Counted from the first letter of the stretch, positions 1 to 9,169 are shown. The stretch: 64,000 bases of DNA from Paraburkholderia bryophila (GCF_013409255.1 NZ_JACCAS010000002.1:682001-746000), one strand, 5' to 3'. Notes: generated from the sequence alone by a model not told the origin. Program-made: numbers and translations.

Positions 1-211
1 CGAGCGCGTGCGCGCGGCCGTCGATCGTCACGCGACATTCCTGGCAGACACCCATACCGCACAACGGAGCGCGGTGTTGTCCGCTCACCGACCGCCGCGC
101 ACCGCTCACGCCCGCCACAACCAGTGCCGCGGCCACGGTCGTACCGGCGTCAACCTCGACTGACCGGCCGTCGATCGTCAAGCGAATACGCGCTGCGTCG
201 AGACTATTCAT
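1..211 (-). CDS. (2Fe-2S)-binding subunit of a D-hydroxyproline dehydrogenase-like oxidase (3' end outside window)
   Basis: The first 70 codons of a minus-strand gene run off the left edge. The visible protein has a beta-grasp ferredoxin-like start with a cysteine cluster (CGMGVCQEC) typical of the small 2Fe-2S proteins that pair with FAD amine oxidases such as sarcosine oxidase alpha N-terminus and heteromeric D-hydroxyproline dehydrogenases. The ATG (209-211) overlaps the end of the upstream FAD subunit gene by 8 bp, which indicates translational coupling. It would pass electrons from the FAD subunit. The rest of the complex (a larger FAD/NAD-type subunit) is expected just outside the window. 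The fold and complex are inferred from family knowledge and position. Confidence 0.82.
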   Translation of the reverse strand, partial: MNSLDAARIRLTIDGRSVEVDAGTTVAAALVVAGVSGARRSVSGQHRAPLCGMGVCQECRVTIDGRAHAL

Positions 212-1331
212 GAATCACCTGACGAGCGAAACGAGCCGGCAAATAAGGGTCGACGGGAATCGGCGCGGCGCTCGCCACAATCTGCGCCGCGAGCAGCTTC
301 GCGGTCGCTAGCGAAGTTGTCACACCCAATCCTTCGTGTCCCACGGCTAGCCAAACGCCGGGCGCGAAATCGCCGGCCGGTCCGATCAGCGGCAAACCAT
401 CCGGCGAGGCCGCGCGGAAACCGGTCCAGGCGCGAATGCCGTTGAGCGTCGGCAGCGTCGGCAGATAACGCGCGGCGCGTCGCAGCATCTGCGCGAGCAC
501 GGGCATCTCGACGGCGGGGTCGGTGGTATCGAACTGGCGCGATGAGCCGATCAGCAATTGTCCCGTGGGCCGCGGTTGCGCATTGAACGCGACCGACGTC
601 CCCGTAGCGTGATGCGCGCTCTTGATATAGCCGAGTTCGAGCAGTTGATGGCGAATCAGGTCGGGATAACGGTCCGTGATCAGCAGATGGCCTTTCTTCG
701 GCTGCAACGGCAACGATCGTACGAGTTCTCGCGCGCCCAAACCGTTGGCGACAATCACGCAAGTCGCGCTGATCGATTCGCCGTTACTCAGCGTGACGCC
801 ACCCGCCTCGATCGAATTCACCGCAGCACCCAGCCGCACACCGATATTCGCCGCGCCCGGCGATTGCGTCAGCAGCCATTCGGCGACGGTGGGCGCATAC
901 ACGATGCTGTCGTGCTCGATCCGCAACCCACCTACCAGCGACGCCGCCAGCGCCGGTTCGCACGCTCGCAGCGCGCCGACGTCGAGCAGTTGCGCAGCAA
1001 CGCCCTGCGCGTCGAACGCGGCCTGCATGGCGCGGGCGGCTTGCCACTCTTCGTCATCGGCCGCGACCCATAGCGTGCCGCAGCGCGTGAACGCATCGCG
1101 CGTACGCAAGCTCGGCGCGAGCTCGAGCCACAGATCTCGCGCGTAGCGGCTCAGCGCGAATTCCGCGGGCGAGTCGTTCATCACGACGATATGGCCCATG
1201 CCGGCCGCCGTCGCGCCGGAGCCGATGCCGTGCGCGTCCAGCACCTCGACTCGCATGCCGAGCGCGGCCAGCTCCGCCGCGCACGCCGCGCCGACGATGC
1301 CCGCTCCGACGATCAGCGCGTCCGCTCTCAT
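204..1331 (-). CDS. FAD-dependent oxidoreductase, D-hydroxyproline dehydrogenase catalytic subunit-like (DAO family)
   Basis: A 375-residue protein with an N-terminal dinucleotide-binding motif ([11 protein letters not shown]) and a C-terminal DAO-family block ([24 protein letters not shown]). Expected role: oxidation of cis-4-hydroxy-D-proline to 1-pyrroline-4-hydroxy-2-carboxylate. The ATG at 1331 is preferred over the in-frame ATG at 1349 because it overlaps the stop of the upstream epimerase by 4 bp (ATGA). The gene sits between the epimerase and the 2Fe-2S subunit in one minus-strand operon. The substrate is inferred from these neighbours; sarcosine or another D-amino acid cannot be excluded from the sequence alone. 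Confidence 0.85.
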   Translation of the reverse strand: MRADALIVGAGIVGAACAAELAALGMRVEVLDAHGIGSGATAAGMGHIVVMNDSPAEFALSRYARDLWLELAPSLRTRDAFTRCGTLWVAADDEEWQAARAMQAAFDAQGVAAQLLDVGALRACEPALAASLVGGLRIEHDSIVYAPTVAEWLLTQSPGAANIGVRLGAAVNSIEAGGVTLSNGESISATCVIVANGLGARELVRSLPLQPKKGHLLITDRYPDLIRHQLLELGYIKSAHHATGTSVAFNAQPRPTGQLLIGSSRQFDTTDPAVEMPVLAQMLRRAARYLPTLPTLNGIRAWTGFRAASPDGLPLIGPAGDFAPGVWLAVGHEGLGVTTSLATAKLLAAQIVASAAPIPVDPYLPARFARQVIHE

Positions 1332-2287
1332 GCCCTGCGGATGCCCCACGCGAACGGATCGCGCTCATCGAAACACAGCCGCCCTTCCGCCATGATGTGC
1401 GCATGGCCGGCGATGGTGGGAATCACCGCGTCACCGTAACCCTCACCCTCACCGGCGCGCCGATAGCTCGCCTCGAACACGCTGCCGATAATACTTTCCT
1501 GCCGCCATACCGCGCCTTCGGCGAGCTTGCCATCGGCCGCGAGACAGGCGATTTTCGCGCTGGTGCCGGTGCCGCACGGCGAGCGGTCATACGCGTTGCC
1601 CGGGCACAGCACGAAGCTGCGGCTATCGATGCCGTCACGCGAGCCCGGTCCGAACAGTTCGATGTGGTCGATCAACGCGCCGTCCGCGCCGGTAATGCGC
1701 TGCGCGATCAGCGCGTCGCGAATCGCGCCGCTGAAAGCGGTCAATTCGCCGATGCGCGACGCCTCCAGCGCATGCCCGTGATCGGCCACGAGAAAAAACC
1801 AGTTGCCGCCCCAGCCGATGTCGCCGGTCAACGCGCCGTAGCCCGGCACGTCCACCGCGACGGCCTGACGATAGCGGTAGGCCGGCACGTTGCGCACGCC
1901 GACGCTGCCGTCGTCGTTGAGCGTCGCCTCGACCACGCCGACCGGCGTCTCGATCCGGTGACGCCCCGGCCCGATCCGTCCCAGATGCGCGAGCGACACG
2001 ATCAGGCCGATCGTCCCGTGTCCGCACATGCCGAGATAGCCGACGTTGTTGAAAAAGATCACGCCGGCCGCGCAGGTGGGGTCGTGCGGCTCGCACAGCA
2101 GCGCGCCCACCACTACGTCCGAGCCGCGCGGCTCGGTGACGACGCCCGCGCGCCAGTCGTCGAAGCGGGAGCGGAACACGTCGAGCCGCTGCGCCAGGGT
2201 GCCGCCGCCGAGGTCCGGGCCGCCCGTCACCACGAGGCGGGTCGGTTCACCGCCGGTGTGCGAGTCGATGATATCGATGGTTTTCAT
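1328..2287 (-). CDS. lhpA: 4-hydroxyproline 2-epimerase (proline racemase family)
   Basis: About 319 residues of the proline racemase fold. Both catalytic thiols are visible: Cys88 in MCGHGT and Cys238 in SPCGTGT, numbered from the ATG at 2287. Having two cysteines fits a true racemase/epimerase rather than a dehydratase (Cys/Thr). It converts trans-4-hydroxy-L-proline to cis-4-hydroxy-D-proline, the first step of bacterial hydroxyproline use. It is the first gene of the minus-strand operon that continues with the FAD and 2Fe-2S subunits. [15 protein letters not shown] is the usual family start, so 2287 is chosen over 2296. Confidence 0.9.
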   Translation of the reverse strand: MKTIDIIDSHTGGEPTRLVVTGGPDLGGGTLAQRLDVFRSRFDDWRAGVVTEPRGSDVVVGALLCEPHDPTCAAGVIFFNNVGYLGMCGHGTIGLIVSLAHLGRIGPGRHRIETPVGVVEATLNDDGSVGVRNVPAYRYRQAVAVDVPGYGALTGDIGWGGNWFFLVADHGHALEASRIGELTAFSGAIRDALIAQRITGADGALIDHIELFGPGSRDGIDSRSFVLCPGNAYDRSPCGTGTSAKIACLAADGKLAEGAVWRQESIIGSVFEASYRRAGEGEGYGDAVIPTIAGHAHIMAEGRLCFDERDPFAWGIRRA

Positions 2288-2645
2288 GACGCCCATGGTA
2301 GAAACGACGGACGTTCAAGTCTTGGTGCGCTTGCGCGCGGATTGTGACGATTTCAGCATAGTGTTAGCGACGTACGGCGGCCGTTCGACTCGATGGAAGG
2401 CTCGCTTGATCAGGCTTATGCGATACGCAACCCACGCGATCGTACAACGACCCCGTTGTGCCTGATCGCGCCGTCCCAGCATGACCACCGTTTTATCCCG
2501 ATATGCGCTGACTGGCTTCAGCCACTGGCATCTCAAGCCTGGCGACTATGCTGAAATCGTCATCCGCCGCGCGCGATTCACGCAAGACGGCGGGATTTTC
2601 CCTGCTTACACTGCGCTTGAACACATCACATTCAGGAGAGCAGTC
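2288..2645. other. Divergent promoter region of the hydroxyproline genes
   Basis: About 358 bp between the epimerase (minus) and the deaminase (plus). An in-frame ATG at 2481 would extend the plus gene, but its extra residues do not look like the family. Two dyads are visible: a short one at 2444-2459 and an 8-bp pair, GATCAGGC at 2408-2415 with GCCTGATC at 2460-2467. No gene is supported here. Confidence 0.6.
2444..2459. promoter_or_regulatory. Candidate operator dyad (ACAACG-N4-CGTTGT)
   Basis: Six-base inverted repeats with a 4-bp spacer lie in the divergent hydroxyproline promoter region. GntR/FadR-class regulators often bind short dyads of this kind and are common in hydroxyproline loci, but no regulator gene is in the window. 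The assignment is by pattern and position only. Confidence 0.3.
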
Positions 2646-3551
2646 GTGGCGCATATCTGGGAAGGCGTATTACCCGCAGTCACTACCAAGTTTCACGCGG
2701 ATTTCAGCATAGACCGGGCATGGACCGGCAAGAATATCGAAGCACAGATCGATGCGGGCGTAGACGGCATCATCGTGTGCGGGTCGCTGGGTGAAGCGTC
2801 CACGCTGTCGCTGGACGAGAAGTTGCAAGTGCTCGATATTGCCGTGGAAGCCGCGCGCGGCCGTGTGCCGGTTCTGTTGACGATCGCCGAAAACAGCACG
2901 CTCGACGCCTGCCGTCAGGCCGAAGCCGGCAGCCGCCACGGCGCGGCCGGTTATATGGTGCTGCCGGGCTTGCGCTATCTGTCGGACCGCCGCGAGACGC
3001 TCAACCACTTCCGCAGCGTCGCGGACGCGAGCGCGCTGCCGCTGATGATCTACAACAACCCGCTCGCGTACGGCGTCGACATGACGCCCGACATGTTCGC
3101 CGAAATCGCCGACGAAGCAAAAATCGTCGCGATCAAGGAATCCTGCGGCGACGTGCGGCGGGTGACCGATCTGATCAACGCCGTCGGCGACCGCTTCGCG
3201 ATTCTGTGCGGCGTCGACAATCTGGCGATGGAAGCGATCCTGATGGGCGCGCACGGCTGGGTGGCCGGTCTGGTCTGCGCGTTTCCGCGTGAGACGGTGG
3301 CGATCTACAAGTTGCTGAAGGCAGGACGCCTGGAAGAAGCCCGCGCGATTTACCGCTGGTTCGCGCCGCTGCTGGCGCTCGACGTGTCGGCGAAACTCGT
3401 GCAGAACATCAAGCTGGCTGAGGCGATTGTGGGGCTGGGCACGGAGCCGGTGCGGCCGCCGCGTCTGCCGCTCGTGGGCGAAGAACGCAAGGCGGTGGAA
3501 ACGTTGATTCGCAGCGCGCTGGAAACGCGGCCGGCGCTGCCGCAGATTTAA
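2646..3551 (+). CDS. lhpC: Dihydrodipicolinate synthase-family aldolase, probable 1-pyrroline-4-hydroxy-2-carboxylate deaminase
   Basis: A 301-residue TIM-barrel protein of the DHDPS/NAL family. It contains GSLGEASTLS (phosphate/carboxylate-binding loop region), the tyrosine of LMIYNNPLAYG and the Schiff-base lysine of VAIKESCGD. In hydroxyproline degradation such enzymes deaminate 1-pyrroline-4-hydroxy-2-carboxylate to 2-oxoglutarate semialdehyde. The GTG start at 2646 is chosen because AGGAG (2634-2638) lies just upstream and the following sequence (AHIWEGVLPA) matches the usual family start. The gene is divergent from the epimerase operon. A plain DHDPS role is less likely given these neighbours. 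Confidence 0.85.
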   Translation: MAHIWEGVLPAVTTKFHADFSIDRAWTGKNIEAQIDAGVDGIIVCGSLGEASTLSLDEKLQVLDIAVEAARGRVPVLLTIAENSTLDACRQAEAGSRHGAAGYMVLPGLRYLSDRRETLNHFRSVADASALPLMIYNNPLAYGVDMTPDMFAEIADEAKIVAIKESCGDVRRVTDLINAVGDRFAILCGVDNLAMEAILMGAHGWVAGLVCAFPRETVAIYKLLKAGRLEEARAIYRWFAPLLALDVSAKLVQNIKLAEAIVGLGTEPVRPPRLPLVGEERKAVETLIRSALETRPALPQI

Positions 3552-3584
3552 GCCGGATTGAAAATCGGGCGGCTTACAGGCCGC

Positions 3585-4307
3585 TTAGGCCGCTTCTTTC
3601 TGCCTATCGGCGGCTTCATCCTGCAGCAGATGCAGCAGCCGGTAGCCGCTTTTATAAATCGGCTGCAGCCGGAAGCCGTTCGGCTCCTCGATTTCGAGCA
3701 GCAGGCGCAGGCGTGAAACGTGACTGTCGATCGTGCGGGTAAATTCGCGAAACTCGCGGCCCCATACCATCGCGAAAATATGGTCGCGCGACATTACGCG
3801 GCCGATGTTGGAAAAGAACAGCGCCGCGAGCCGGAATTGCGTGCCGGACAATGCCACGATCCGTCCGTTCAGCAGGACGATCTGGCGGTGCGTATCGAAG
3901 CGGTACGGTCCCACCTCGAAGCTCGCATTGCTGAATCGCTCGGGATACGTGCGCCGCAGCAGCGCCGCGACGCGTTCGCGAAACTCGGCCGGGCGCACCG
4001 GCAACGCGACATAGTCGTCCGCGCCGCCGACGAAGGCGCGCACCATGCTCTCCTCCGAGGTATCGCTCGACGCGAACACGACCGGCAAGCGGTCGCCGCT
4101 GACCGCGCGCACCAGTCGCAGGATTTCGGCGCCGGCGAGGCGCGTTCCCTGCCAGTCCAGCACCAGCAAGTCCACGGTGGAACGCGCGAGCGATTTCGAC
4201 ATGGCGAGGCCGTCGTCGTAGGTGACACAGGTGTGGCTGGCGCCTGTCAGGATCTTTTCGATCGACTGACGCATGAGCGGATCTGGCTGAAGGATGGCAA
4301 TGCGCAT
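3585..4307 (-). CDS. OmpR/PhoB-type response regulator with atypical receiver domain
   Basis: A 240-residue protein with an N-terminal receiver domain (about residues 1-115) and a C-terminal winged-helix DNA-binding domain (about 140-230, with RLAALFFSNIGRVMSRDHIF and the wing motif RTIDSHVSRLR). The phospho-acceptor is Asp51 in LVLDWQG. The conserved lysine of the usual K-P motif is replaced by leucine (DDYVALPVRP, Leu102), and the first acidic pair is reduced to one Asp (LQPDP). The ATG at 4307 gives the family-standard start MRIAILQPD. No histidine kinase is adjacent, so it is an orphan regulator, possibly acting without normal phosphorylation. Confidence 0.85.
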   Translation of the reverse strand: MRIAILQPDPLMRQSIEKILTGASHTCVTYDDGLAMSKSLARSTVDLLVLDWQGTRLAGAEILRLVRAVSGDRLPVVFASSDTSEESMVRAFVGGADDYVALPVRPAEFRERVAALLRRTYPERFSNASFEVGPYRFDTHRQIVLLNGRIVALSGTQFRLAALFFSNIGRVMSRDHIFAMVWGREFREFTRTIDSHVSRLRLLLEIEEPNGFRLQPIYKSGYRLLHLLQDEAADRQKEAA

Positions 4308-4702
4308 GGGATAACTCTCAACAGGTAGGTCGGACGCGATTCTCAGAGGCCCACCCATTCGATCCCATAGGAGCAATCCTAATTTACATAGGTATCGGCT
4401 CACGCTGACAGAGGCGTCCGGTATCCCTACAGGCAATTCCGAATGTTCGCGTGGCTTCGTCCTGCCTGCATTTAAAAATGCCGCGCCGGGGAACTTTCCC
4501 TAATCTAATTAAGCACTTCCGGAAAGCCACGGCTTTCATCCTGTAAAATCCCGCCTGGCCCCAGTCGTCATCGCGCTCGCCCTATCCGGGCCGGCGCGCC
4601 GGTGTCCCGTGCTCTACCCCGCGCTTGCCACACTTCTCGCCCGACGACCGCCGTATTTCCACGCGCTACGTGTGGCTTCCAATTCAAGACAAGAAACAGG
4701 CA
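4308..4702. other. Divergent intergenic region between the response regulator and the MHS transporter
   Basis: About 395 bp with lower GC than its surroundings, including an AT-rich stretch near 4375-4400 and another at 4500-4515. A short dyad GGGAA-CT-TTCCC lies at 4489-4500. Both flanking promoters should be here. No coding frame with family resemblance was found. Confidence 0.5.
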
Positions 4703-6004
4703 ATGCAAGCGACAAATCTGGGTGGAGCGCAGGCTGTCACCCCACGCCCTCTTGGGCGCAGCGATTACAAGACGCTCGGCCTCGCGGCTCTCGGCGGGGC
4801 GCTGGAGTTCTACGACTTCATCATCTTCGTGTTTTTCGCGCCGGCTATCGGCCAGTTGTTTTTCCCGACGGACATGCCGGACTGGCTGCGTCAGGTGCAA
4901 ACCTTCGGCATCTTCGCCGCGGGTTATCTGGCGCGGCCGCTGGGCGGCATCATCATGGCGCACTTCGGCGACCTGTTCGGCCGTAAGCGCATGTTCACGC
5001 TGAGCGTGCTGTTGATGTCGGTGCCGACGCTGATGATGGGCCTCCTGCCCACCTACGCCAGCATCGGCGTGCTCGCGCCGGTCTTGCTGCTGCTGTTCCG
5101 CGTGATGCAGGGCGCGGCCGTCGGCGGTGAAGTGCCGGGCGCGTGGGTGTTCGTCTCCGAGCACGTGCCGCAGCGGCACATCGGCTATGCATGCGGCACG
5201 CTGACGGCCGGTCTCACGGCCGGCATCCTGCTCGGCTCGCTGATCGCGTCGGCGGTCAATCGCCACTTCGCGCCGGCGGAAATCTCGGCGTACGCATGGC
5301 GTATTCCGTTCCTGGTCGGCGGCGTGTTCGGCATGTTCTCGGTTTATCTGCGCCGCTGGCTGCACGAAACGCCGGTGTTCGCCGAGCTCAAGCAGCGCAA
5401 GGAGATTGCCGCCGAAGTGCCGCTCAAGGCCGTGCTGCGCGATCACGGCCGCGCGGTGATCGTGTCGATGCTGCTCACGTGGATGCTGTCGGCCGCGATC
5501 GTCGTGGTCATTCTGATGACGCCGACGCTGCTGCAGAAGCAGTTTCACGTCGCGCCGGCCACCGCGCTGCTGGCGAACTGCGTGGCGACGCTCTGCCTGA
5601 CGATCGGCTGCGTGCTGGCGGGCTCGATTGCCGGCCGGATCGGCGCGGGGCGGACGATTTTCATCGGCGGTCTCGCGTTGGCCGTCACGTACTACGTGAT
5701 GTTCCAGCAACTCGCCGCCGATACCTCCGCGCTGGTGCCGCTGTATGGCGCGGCCGGGCTGTTCGTCGGCGTGATCGGCGCGATTCCGTTCGTGATGGTC
5801 AAGGCATTCCCGCCGGCGGTGCGCTTCTCGGGCATTTCGTTCTCGTACAACGTCGCCTATGCGGTGTTCGGCGGCCTCACGCCGATCGCCGTTTCGCTGA
5901 TGATGAAGTCCAACCCGATGGCCGCGCCGATGTATGTCGGCACGATCTGCGTGCTCGGGGCGTTGACGACGCTGTTTATCAAGGACGCGCCGCAGACGCA
6001 TTGA
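4703..6004 (+). CDS. MFS transporter, metabolite:H+ symporter (MHS) type
   Basis: A 433-residue inner-membrane protein with about 12 hydrophobic segments. The MFS loop 2-3 motif is GDLFGRKRMF, preceded by YLARPLGGI as in MHS-family carriers (proline/betaine, citrate, alpha-ketoglutarate, shikimate permeases). It probably takes up an organic acid or zwitterion by proton symport. The substrate cannot be told from the sequence. The ATG at 4703 (MQATNLGG) is chosen because the longer frame adds polar, non-conserved residues. A strong hairpin follows the stop, so it appears to be monocistronic. The neighbouring divergent response regulator is a possible controller. Confidence 0.87.
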   Translation: MQATNLGGAQAVTPRPLGRSDYKTLGLAALGGALEFYDFIIFVFFAPAIGQLFFPTDMPDWLRQVQTFGIFAAGYLARPLGGIIMAHFGDLFGRKRMFTLSVLLMSVPTLMMGLLPTYASIGVLAPVLLLLFRVMQGAAVGGEVPGAWVFVSEHVPQRHIGYACGTLTAGLTAGILLGSLIASAVNRHFAPAEISAYAWRIPFLVGGVFGMFSVYLRRWLHETPVFAELKQRKEIAAEVPLKAVLRDHGRAVIVSMLLTWMLSAAIVVVILMTPTLLQKQFHVAPATALLANCVATLCLTIGCVLAGSIAGRIGAGRTIFIGGLALAVTYYVMFQQLAADTSALVPLYGAAGLFVGVIGAIPFVMVKAFPPAVRFSGISFSYNVAYAVFGGLTPIAVSLMMKSNPMAAPMYVGTICVLGALTTLFIKDAPQTH

Positions 6005-6034
6005 GCTGGCGGCTTACGCTGCCGGTGTTTCGCA

Positions 6035-6068
6035 ACAACGGCGCGCCCCGGGCGCGCCGTTGTCGTTT
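6035..6068 (+). terminator. Rho-independent terminator-like hairpin after the MHS transporter
   Basis: Perfect 14-bp inverted arms (ACAACGGCGCGCCC at 6035-6048, its complement at 6050-6063) are followed by a short T-containing tail (TCGTTT). The stem is very GC-rich and lies 30 bp past the stop codon. Confidence 0.7.
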
Positions 6069-6210
6069 GAACTGGCTTGTGCGTAAGCGTGCGGGCCCGC
6101 AATGGACTGCTGCCGCGAGCAAGACGTCGCACCTTTCCGTAGTCCCGCGACATGCATACTTCACGTAGTCCCGAAACATGATGCGCTGCATCGCGCCTAC
6201 GATGTAACGC

Positions 6211-7692
6211 ATGAACCCACCCAAACCCTCCCTCTCGCCCGCCCTCGGCCGGATTCTCGCGACCGTCAGCGTCGGCTTCGTCGTCACCCAGCTGGACGTG
6301 ACCATCGTCAATATCGCGCTGCCGAAAATCGGCGCGGACCTGCACGCAAATGTGGCCGGCCTGCAATGGGTCGTCGACGCCTACACGCTCGCGTTCGCCG
6401 TGCTGATGCTGTCGGCCGGCGTGCTCGGCGACCGGCTCGGCCCGCGGCGTATGTACGCGGCGGGCATCGTGCTGTTCGCGCTTGCGTCGCTCGCCTGCGG
6501 ACTGGCGCTCGACGCCACCCTGCTGGTCGCCGCGCGCGCGGTGCAAGGCATCGGCGCCGCGGCCATGTTGCCGAATTCGCTCGCGCTGCTCAACCGCGCG
6601 TACGGGCACGACCCGAAGCTGCGCGCCCGCGCGGTCGGACTATGGACCGCCGCGGGCGCGATTTCGATCGCGGCGGGACCGGTGGTCGGCGGTCTGCTGA
6701 TCGCGGCGTTCGGCTGGCGCAGCATCTTTCTCGTCAATCTGCCGATTTGCGCGGCCGGCCTGCTCGCCACGTTGCTGTGGGTGCCGCGCACCGAAGCCGC
6801 CCCTCGATATTTGCAACAGACGTCCGGAACCAACACGGCCACGCTGCGTGGCATCGATCTGAGCGGTCAGTGCCTCGCGATCGTCGCGCTGACCGCCTTC
6901 GTCGCCGCGGTGATCGAATGGCGGCCGCTGGGGTTGAGCCATCCGCTCGTGGCCGGCGGCTTCGTGCTCGCGCTGGTCGCCGCGGGCGCGTTCATCGCCG
7001 TGGAAGCGCGCAGCGAATCGCCGATGCTGCCGCTGTCGCTCTTCGGCAAGCGCAGTTTCAGCGTGGCGGTGCTGTTCGGCATCTGCGTGAATCTGACGTA
7101 CTACGGCATGGTGTTCGTGTTGAGCCTGTACTTGCAGCGCGTGCGCGGCTACACGCCGTTGCAGGCGGGTCTGGCCTTCCTGCCGTTGACGGGCGGCTTC
7201 CTGATCTCGAACGTGGCGAGCGGCTGGGTCGTGGGACGCTTCGGCGTGCGGGTGCCGATGATCGCCGGCGCGATTACCGCGGGGCTCGGCTATGGCCTGC
7301 TGCATTTCGTCGACGCCGGTACGCCGCTCGTCGGCTTGCTGCTGCCGTTCCTGCTGATTCCGTCGGGCATGGGGCTGGCCGTCCCGGCCATGACCACCGC
7401 CGTGCTGGCCTCGGCCGAAGCGAAGCGGGCAGGCACTGCCTCTGCGGTATTGAACACCGCGCGGCAAGCAGGCGGCGCGGTGGGCGTGGCGGCCTTCGGC
7501 GCGCTGGCGAGCGGCGCGGCGGCCACGCAGATCGTCGCGGGCATGCAGGCCGCAACCGCGATCTCGGTCGGTCTGCTGGCGCTCGGCGGTGTGCTGAGCT
7601 GCTTCATTCATCCGCAGCCGCATGCGTCGTCATCGTCATCGTCATCGTGCAACGCGGGCGACGCGCGGGTCGGCGAATCTCAGTCTCGCTGA
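6211..7692 (+). CDS. MFS drug:H+ antiporter, DHA2 (EmrB/QacA) family
   Basis: A 493-residue inner-membrane protein with about 14 hydrophobic segments. The DHA2 hallmarks are visible: TQLDVTIVNIALPKIG in segment 1, GVLGDRLGPRRMY in loop 2-3 and RAVQGIGAAAMLPNSLAL in segment 4. It is predicted to export drugs or toxic metabolites. The C-terminus ends in a serine-rich low-complexity tail after the last membrane segment. The gene stands alone: no adaptor (EmrA) or TetR gene is adjacent. ATG 6211 is the first start compatible with the membrane topology. Confidence 0.88.
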   Translation: MNPPKPSLSPALGRILATVSVGFVVTQLDVTIVNIALPKIGADLHANVAGLQWVVDAYTLAFAVLMLSAGVLGDRLGPRRMYAAGIVLFALASLACGLALDATLLVAARAVQGIGAAAMLPNSLALLNRAYGHDPKLRARAVGLWTAAGAISIAAGPVVGGLLIAAFGWRSIFLVNLPICAAGLLATLLWVPRTEAAPRYLQQTSGTNTATLRGIDLSGQCLAIVALTAFVAAVIEWRPLGLSHPLVAGGFVLALVAAGAFIAVEARSESPMLPLSLFGKRSFSVAVLFGICVNLTYYGMVFVLSLYLQRVRGYTPLQAGLAFLPLTGGFLISNVASGWVVGRFGVRVPMIAGAITAGLGYGLLHFVDAGTPLVGLLLPFLLIPSGMGLAVPAMTTAVLASAEAKRAGTASAVLNTARQAGGAVGVAAFGALASGAAATQIVAGMQAATAISVGLLALGGVLSCFIHPQPHASSSSSSSCNAGDARVGESQSR

Positions 7693-7715
7693 AAACCGAC
7701 GCTTTTTATCAGCGC

Positions 7716-7759
7716 AAAAAAACAACCCCCGCGATTGCGTGAGCAATGCGGGGGTTGTT
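7716..7759 (-). terminator. Terminator hairpin serving the minus-strand gene at 7871 (possibly bidirectional)
   Basis: AACAACCCCCGC (7721-7732) pairs with GCGGGGGTTGTT (7748-7759), and the inner arms ATTGC/GCAAT extend the stem. On the minus strand it is followed by a run of seven T (complement of 7716-7722), the classical intrinsic terminator layout. It also lies 29 bp past the plus-strand MFS stop. Confidence 0.75.
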
Positions 7760-7761
7760 GT

Positions 7762-7786
7762 CGACGCGACGCGACGCGACGCGACG
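7762..7786. repeat. Pentanucleotide tandem repeat (CGACG x5)
   Basis: Five perfect consecutive copies of CGACG lie between the terminator hairpin and the stop of the minus-strand gene at 7871. It is non-coding and could vary in copy number by slippage. No function is visible. Confidence 0.8.
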
Positions 7787-7870
7787 TAGCGAAGCGGCAG
7801 CGTGGTTGCACGCGTAGCTCCAGCGCACCGGCCGCGCGCAAGACATTGCGCCGACGCCGCTACGACGTTC

Positions 7871-8143
7871 TTACAGCGACGCCTCCTGAATCGTGCCGGT
7901 ATCGATCGCGCGCTCGATCAGCCCTTCGTTCTGCGCTTTGGCGATCGCGTCGGCGATCAGCTTTTCCGGTTCCTCGATCTCGGCCTTCAGCGCGCCAAGG
8001 AACCCGGAGGCATCCAGAACGACCAGCGTTTTGGCCGAATCGGCAAGGCTGATGATCACCCGATGAGGGGTCGGCCCTTCGCCGAGGCTCGCGCACAACT
8101 GCGTGACGTTGCCGCCAATGGTTTGCTCGAAACTTTGAATCAT
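7871..8143 (-). CDS. Conserved hypothetical small protein (90 aa)
   Basis: A 90-residue acidic soluble protein without signal peptide or membrane segment. I do not recognise a named domain. It opens with an alternating pattern (VIISLADSAKTLVVLDASGFL) that looks like a beta-strand pair, then a helical, Glu/Lys/Ala-rich half. The start is supported by AAGGGAG a few bases upstream of the ATG (complement of 8143). It has its own terminator downstream. Codon bias looks like neighbouring genes. Function unknown. Confidence 0.7.
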   Translation of the reverse strand: MIQSFEQTIGGNVTQLCASLGEGPTPHRVIISLADSAKTLVVLDASGFLGALKAEIEEPEKLIADAIAKAQNEGLIERAIDTGTIQEASL

Positions 8144-8207
8144 TATTTGCTCCCTTGGTTACAGCCAGAATCACAAGCACTCGATACAGCCTACCGCAAC
8201 CCGTCGA

Positions 8208-8639
8208 TCAGCGGCCCAGCCCGCCTCGTGGAGCACGCGCACCGTCGATACTGATACGGCCCGCGCCGGTCACGAACAGCAGCAGGAAACCGCCGGCAAT
8301 ACCGATGTTCTTCCAGAAATGAATCACCATGTCGCGTTGCAGCGCGGCGTCGGTGACGTTCCAGAAATCGTGGCCGAGCACCGCCGTCGCGACCGTGTAC
8401 GCAGCCATGATCAGCGCCAGCGGGCGCACCTTGAAGCCGACGATCAGCAGCAGACCGCCGAGCGCTTCGACCGCGGTGGCGATCGGCGCGGCGATCTGCA
8501 CGAAGGGCACGCCCTTCGAATGCAGGTAGCCGACGAAGCCCGCATAGCCCAGCAGTTTCATCACACCGCCCCACAGAAACAACACGGCGAGCGCAATACG
8601 CGCGATGAGGATAACGCCGGAATCGACGGGACGCGTCAT
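8208..8639 (-). CDS. DoxX family membrane protein
   Basis: A 143-residue protein with four hydrophobic segments. The opening block (GVILIARIALAVLFLWGGVMKLLGY) and the GLLLIVGFKVRPLALIMA block are typical of DoxX/DoxD-like quinol-associated membrane proteins. CAGGAG precedes the ATG at 8639. The family is linked to redox stress or quinone chemistry, but no specific reaction can be given. It is likely monocistronic; the VOC gene upstream is over 100 bp away. Confidence 0.85.
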   Translation of the reverse strand: MTRPVDSGVILIARIALAVLFLWGGVMKLLGYAGFVGYLHSKGVPFVQIAAPIATAVEALGGLLLIVGFKVRPLALIMAAYTVATAVLGHDFWNVTDAALQRDMVIHFWKNIGIAGGFLLLFVTGAGRISIDGARAPRGGLGR

Positions 8640-8761
8640 GAGGGACTCCTGTAAATGAATAAGCAGCAGACCCGGCTAAAACGCCGCAGTTCCCTGCTGT
8701 GCACCTGAGAATATGTGCATTGCCCGTCTTTTCCAAGCTCGGGCGGGGTGGGTCACATTAG

Positions 8762-9169
8762 TCAGGCTTGAGGATAGCTCGCGACTTCGATCAGATTACC
8801 GTCCGGATCGCGGCAGTACACCGAGGTCATCTTGCCGCGCGCGCCGTCGCGCTCGACCGGGCCGGCCTCGATCGCCACGCCCTGCGCCAGCCAATGCGCC
8901 TTGACTTCGGCGGGACTCGTGGTGGTGATGAAGCACAGATCGGCGCTGCCCGGCACCGGCTCGCGCCCGGTGAACCACGCGACGGTATCGGCCGTGGCGG
9001 GGCGCAGATTGATCTTCTGATTGCCGTAGGTCATCGCCACCCGCGTGCCGGTGCGCGATTCGAACTCGGTGCGTTGCATGCCGAGCATGCGTGCGTACCA
9101 GGCGGCGCTGGCCTCCACGTCGGCAACGTTCAGAACGAGGTGATCGAGCGTGTCGATTGAGAAACTCAT
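8762..9169 (-). CDS. VOC (glyoxalase/bleomycin resistance/dioxygenase) family protein
   Basis: A 135-residue single-domain VOC protein with two beta-alpha-beta-beta-beta modules. It starts with LDHLVLNVADVEASAAWYARMLGM, which carries the first metal-ligand-type His, and ends with SVYCRDPDGNLIEVASY, which carries the terminal Glu ligand. It resembles the GLOD5-like subgroup. The ATG at 9169 follows AAGGA with good spacing, so the longer frame to 9295 is not used. The substrate is unknown; metal-dependent lyase or isomerase chemistry is possible. Confidence 0.83.
   Translation of the reverse strand: MSFSIDTLDHLVLNVADVEASAAWYARMLGMQRTEFESRTGTRVAMTYGNQKINLRPATADTVAWFTGREPVPGSADLCFITTTSPAEVKAHWLAQGVAIEAGPVERDGARGKMTSVYCRDPDGNLIEVASYPQA

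Noticed and set aside
2481..2645. In-frame ATG at 2481 extending the deaminase by 55 residues
   Set aside because: The extension is not family-like; a GTG with a strong ribosome site at 2646 gives the standard length.
6102..7742. 546-codon frame overlapping the DHA2 transporter in another plus frame
   Set aside because: Arg/Gly-rich shadow of the transporter gene, whose own frame has clear membrane segments and motifs.
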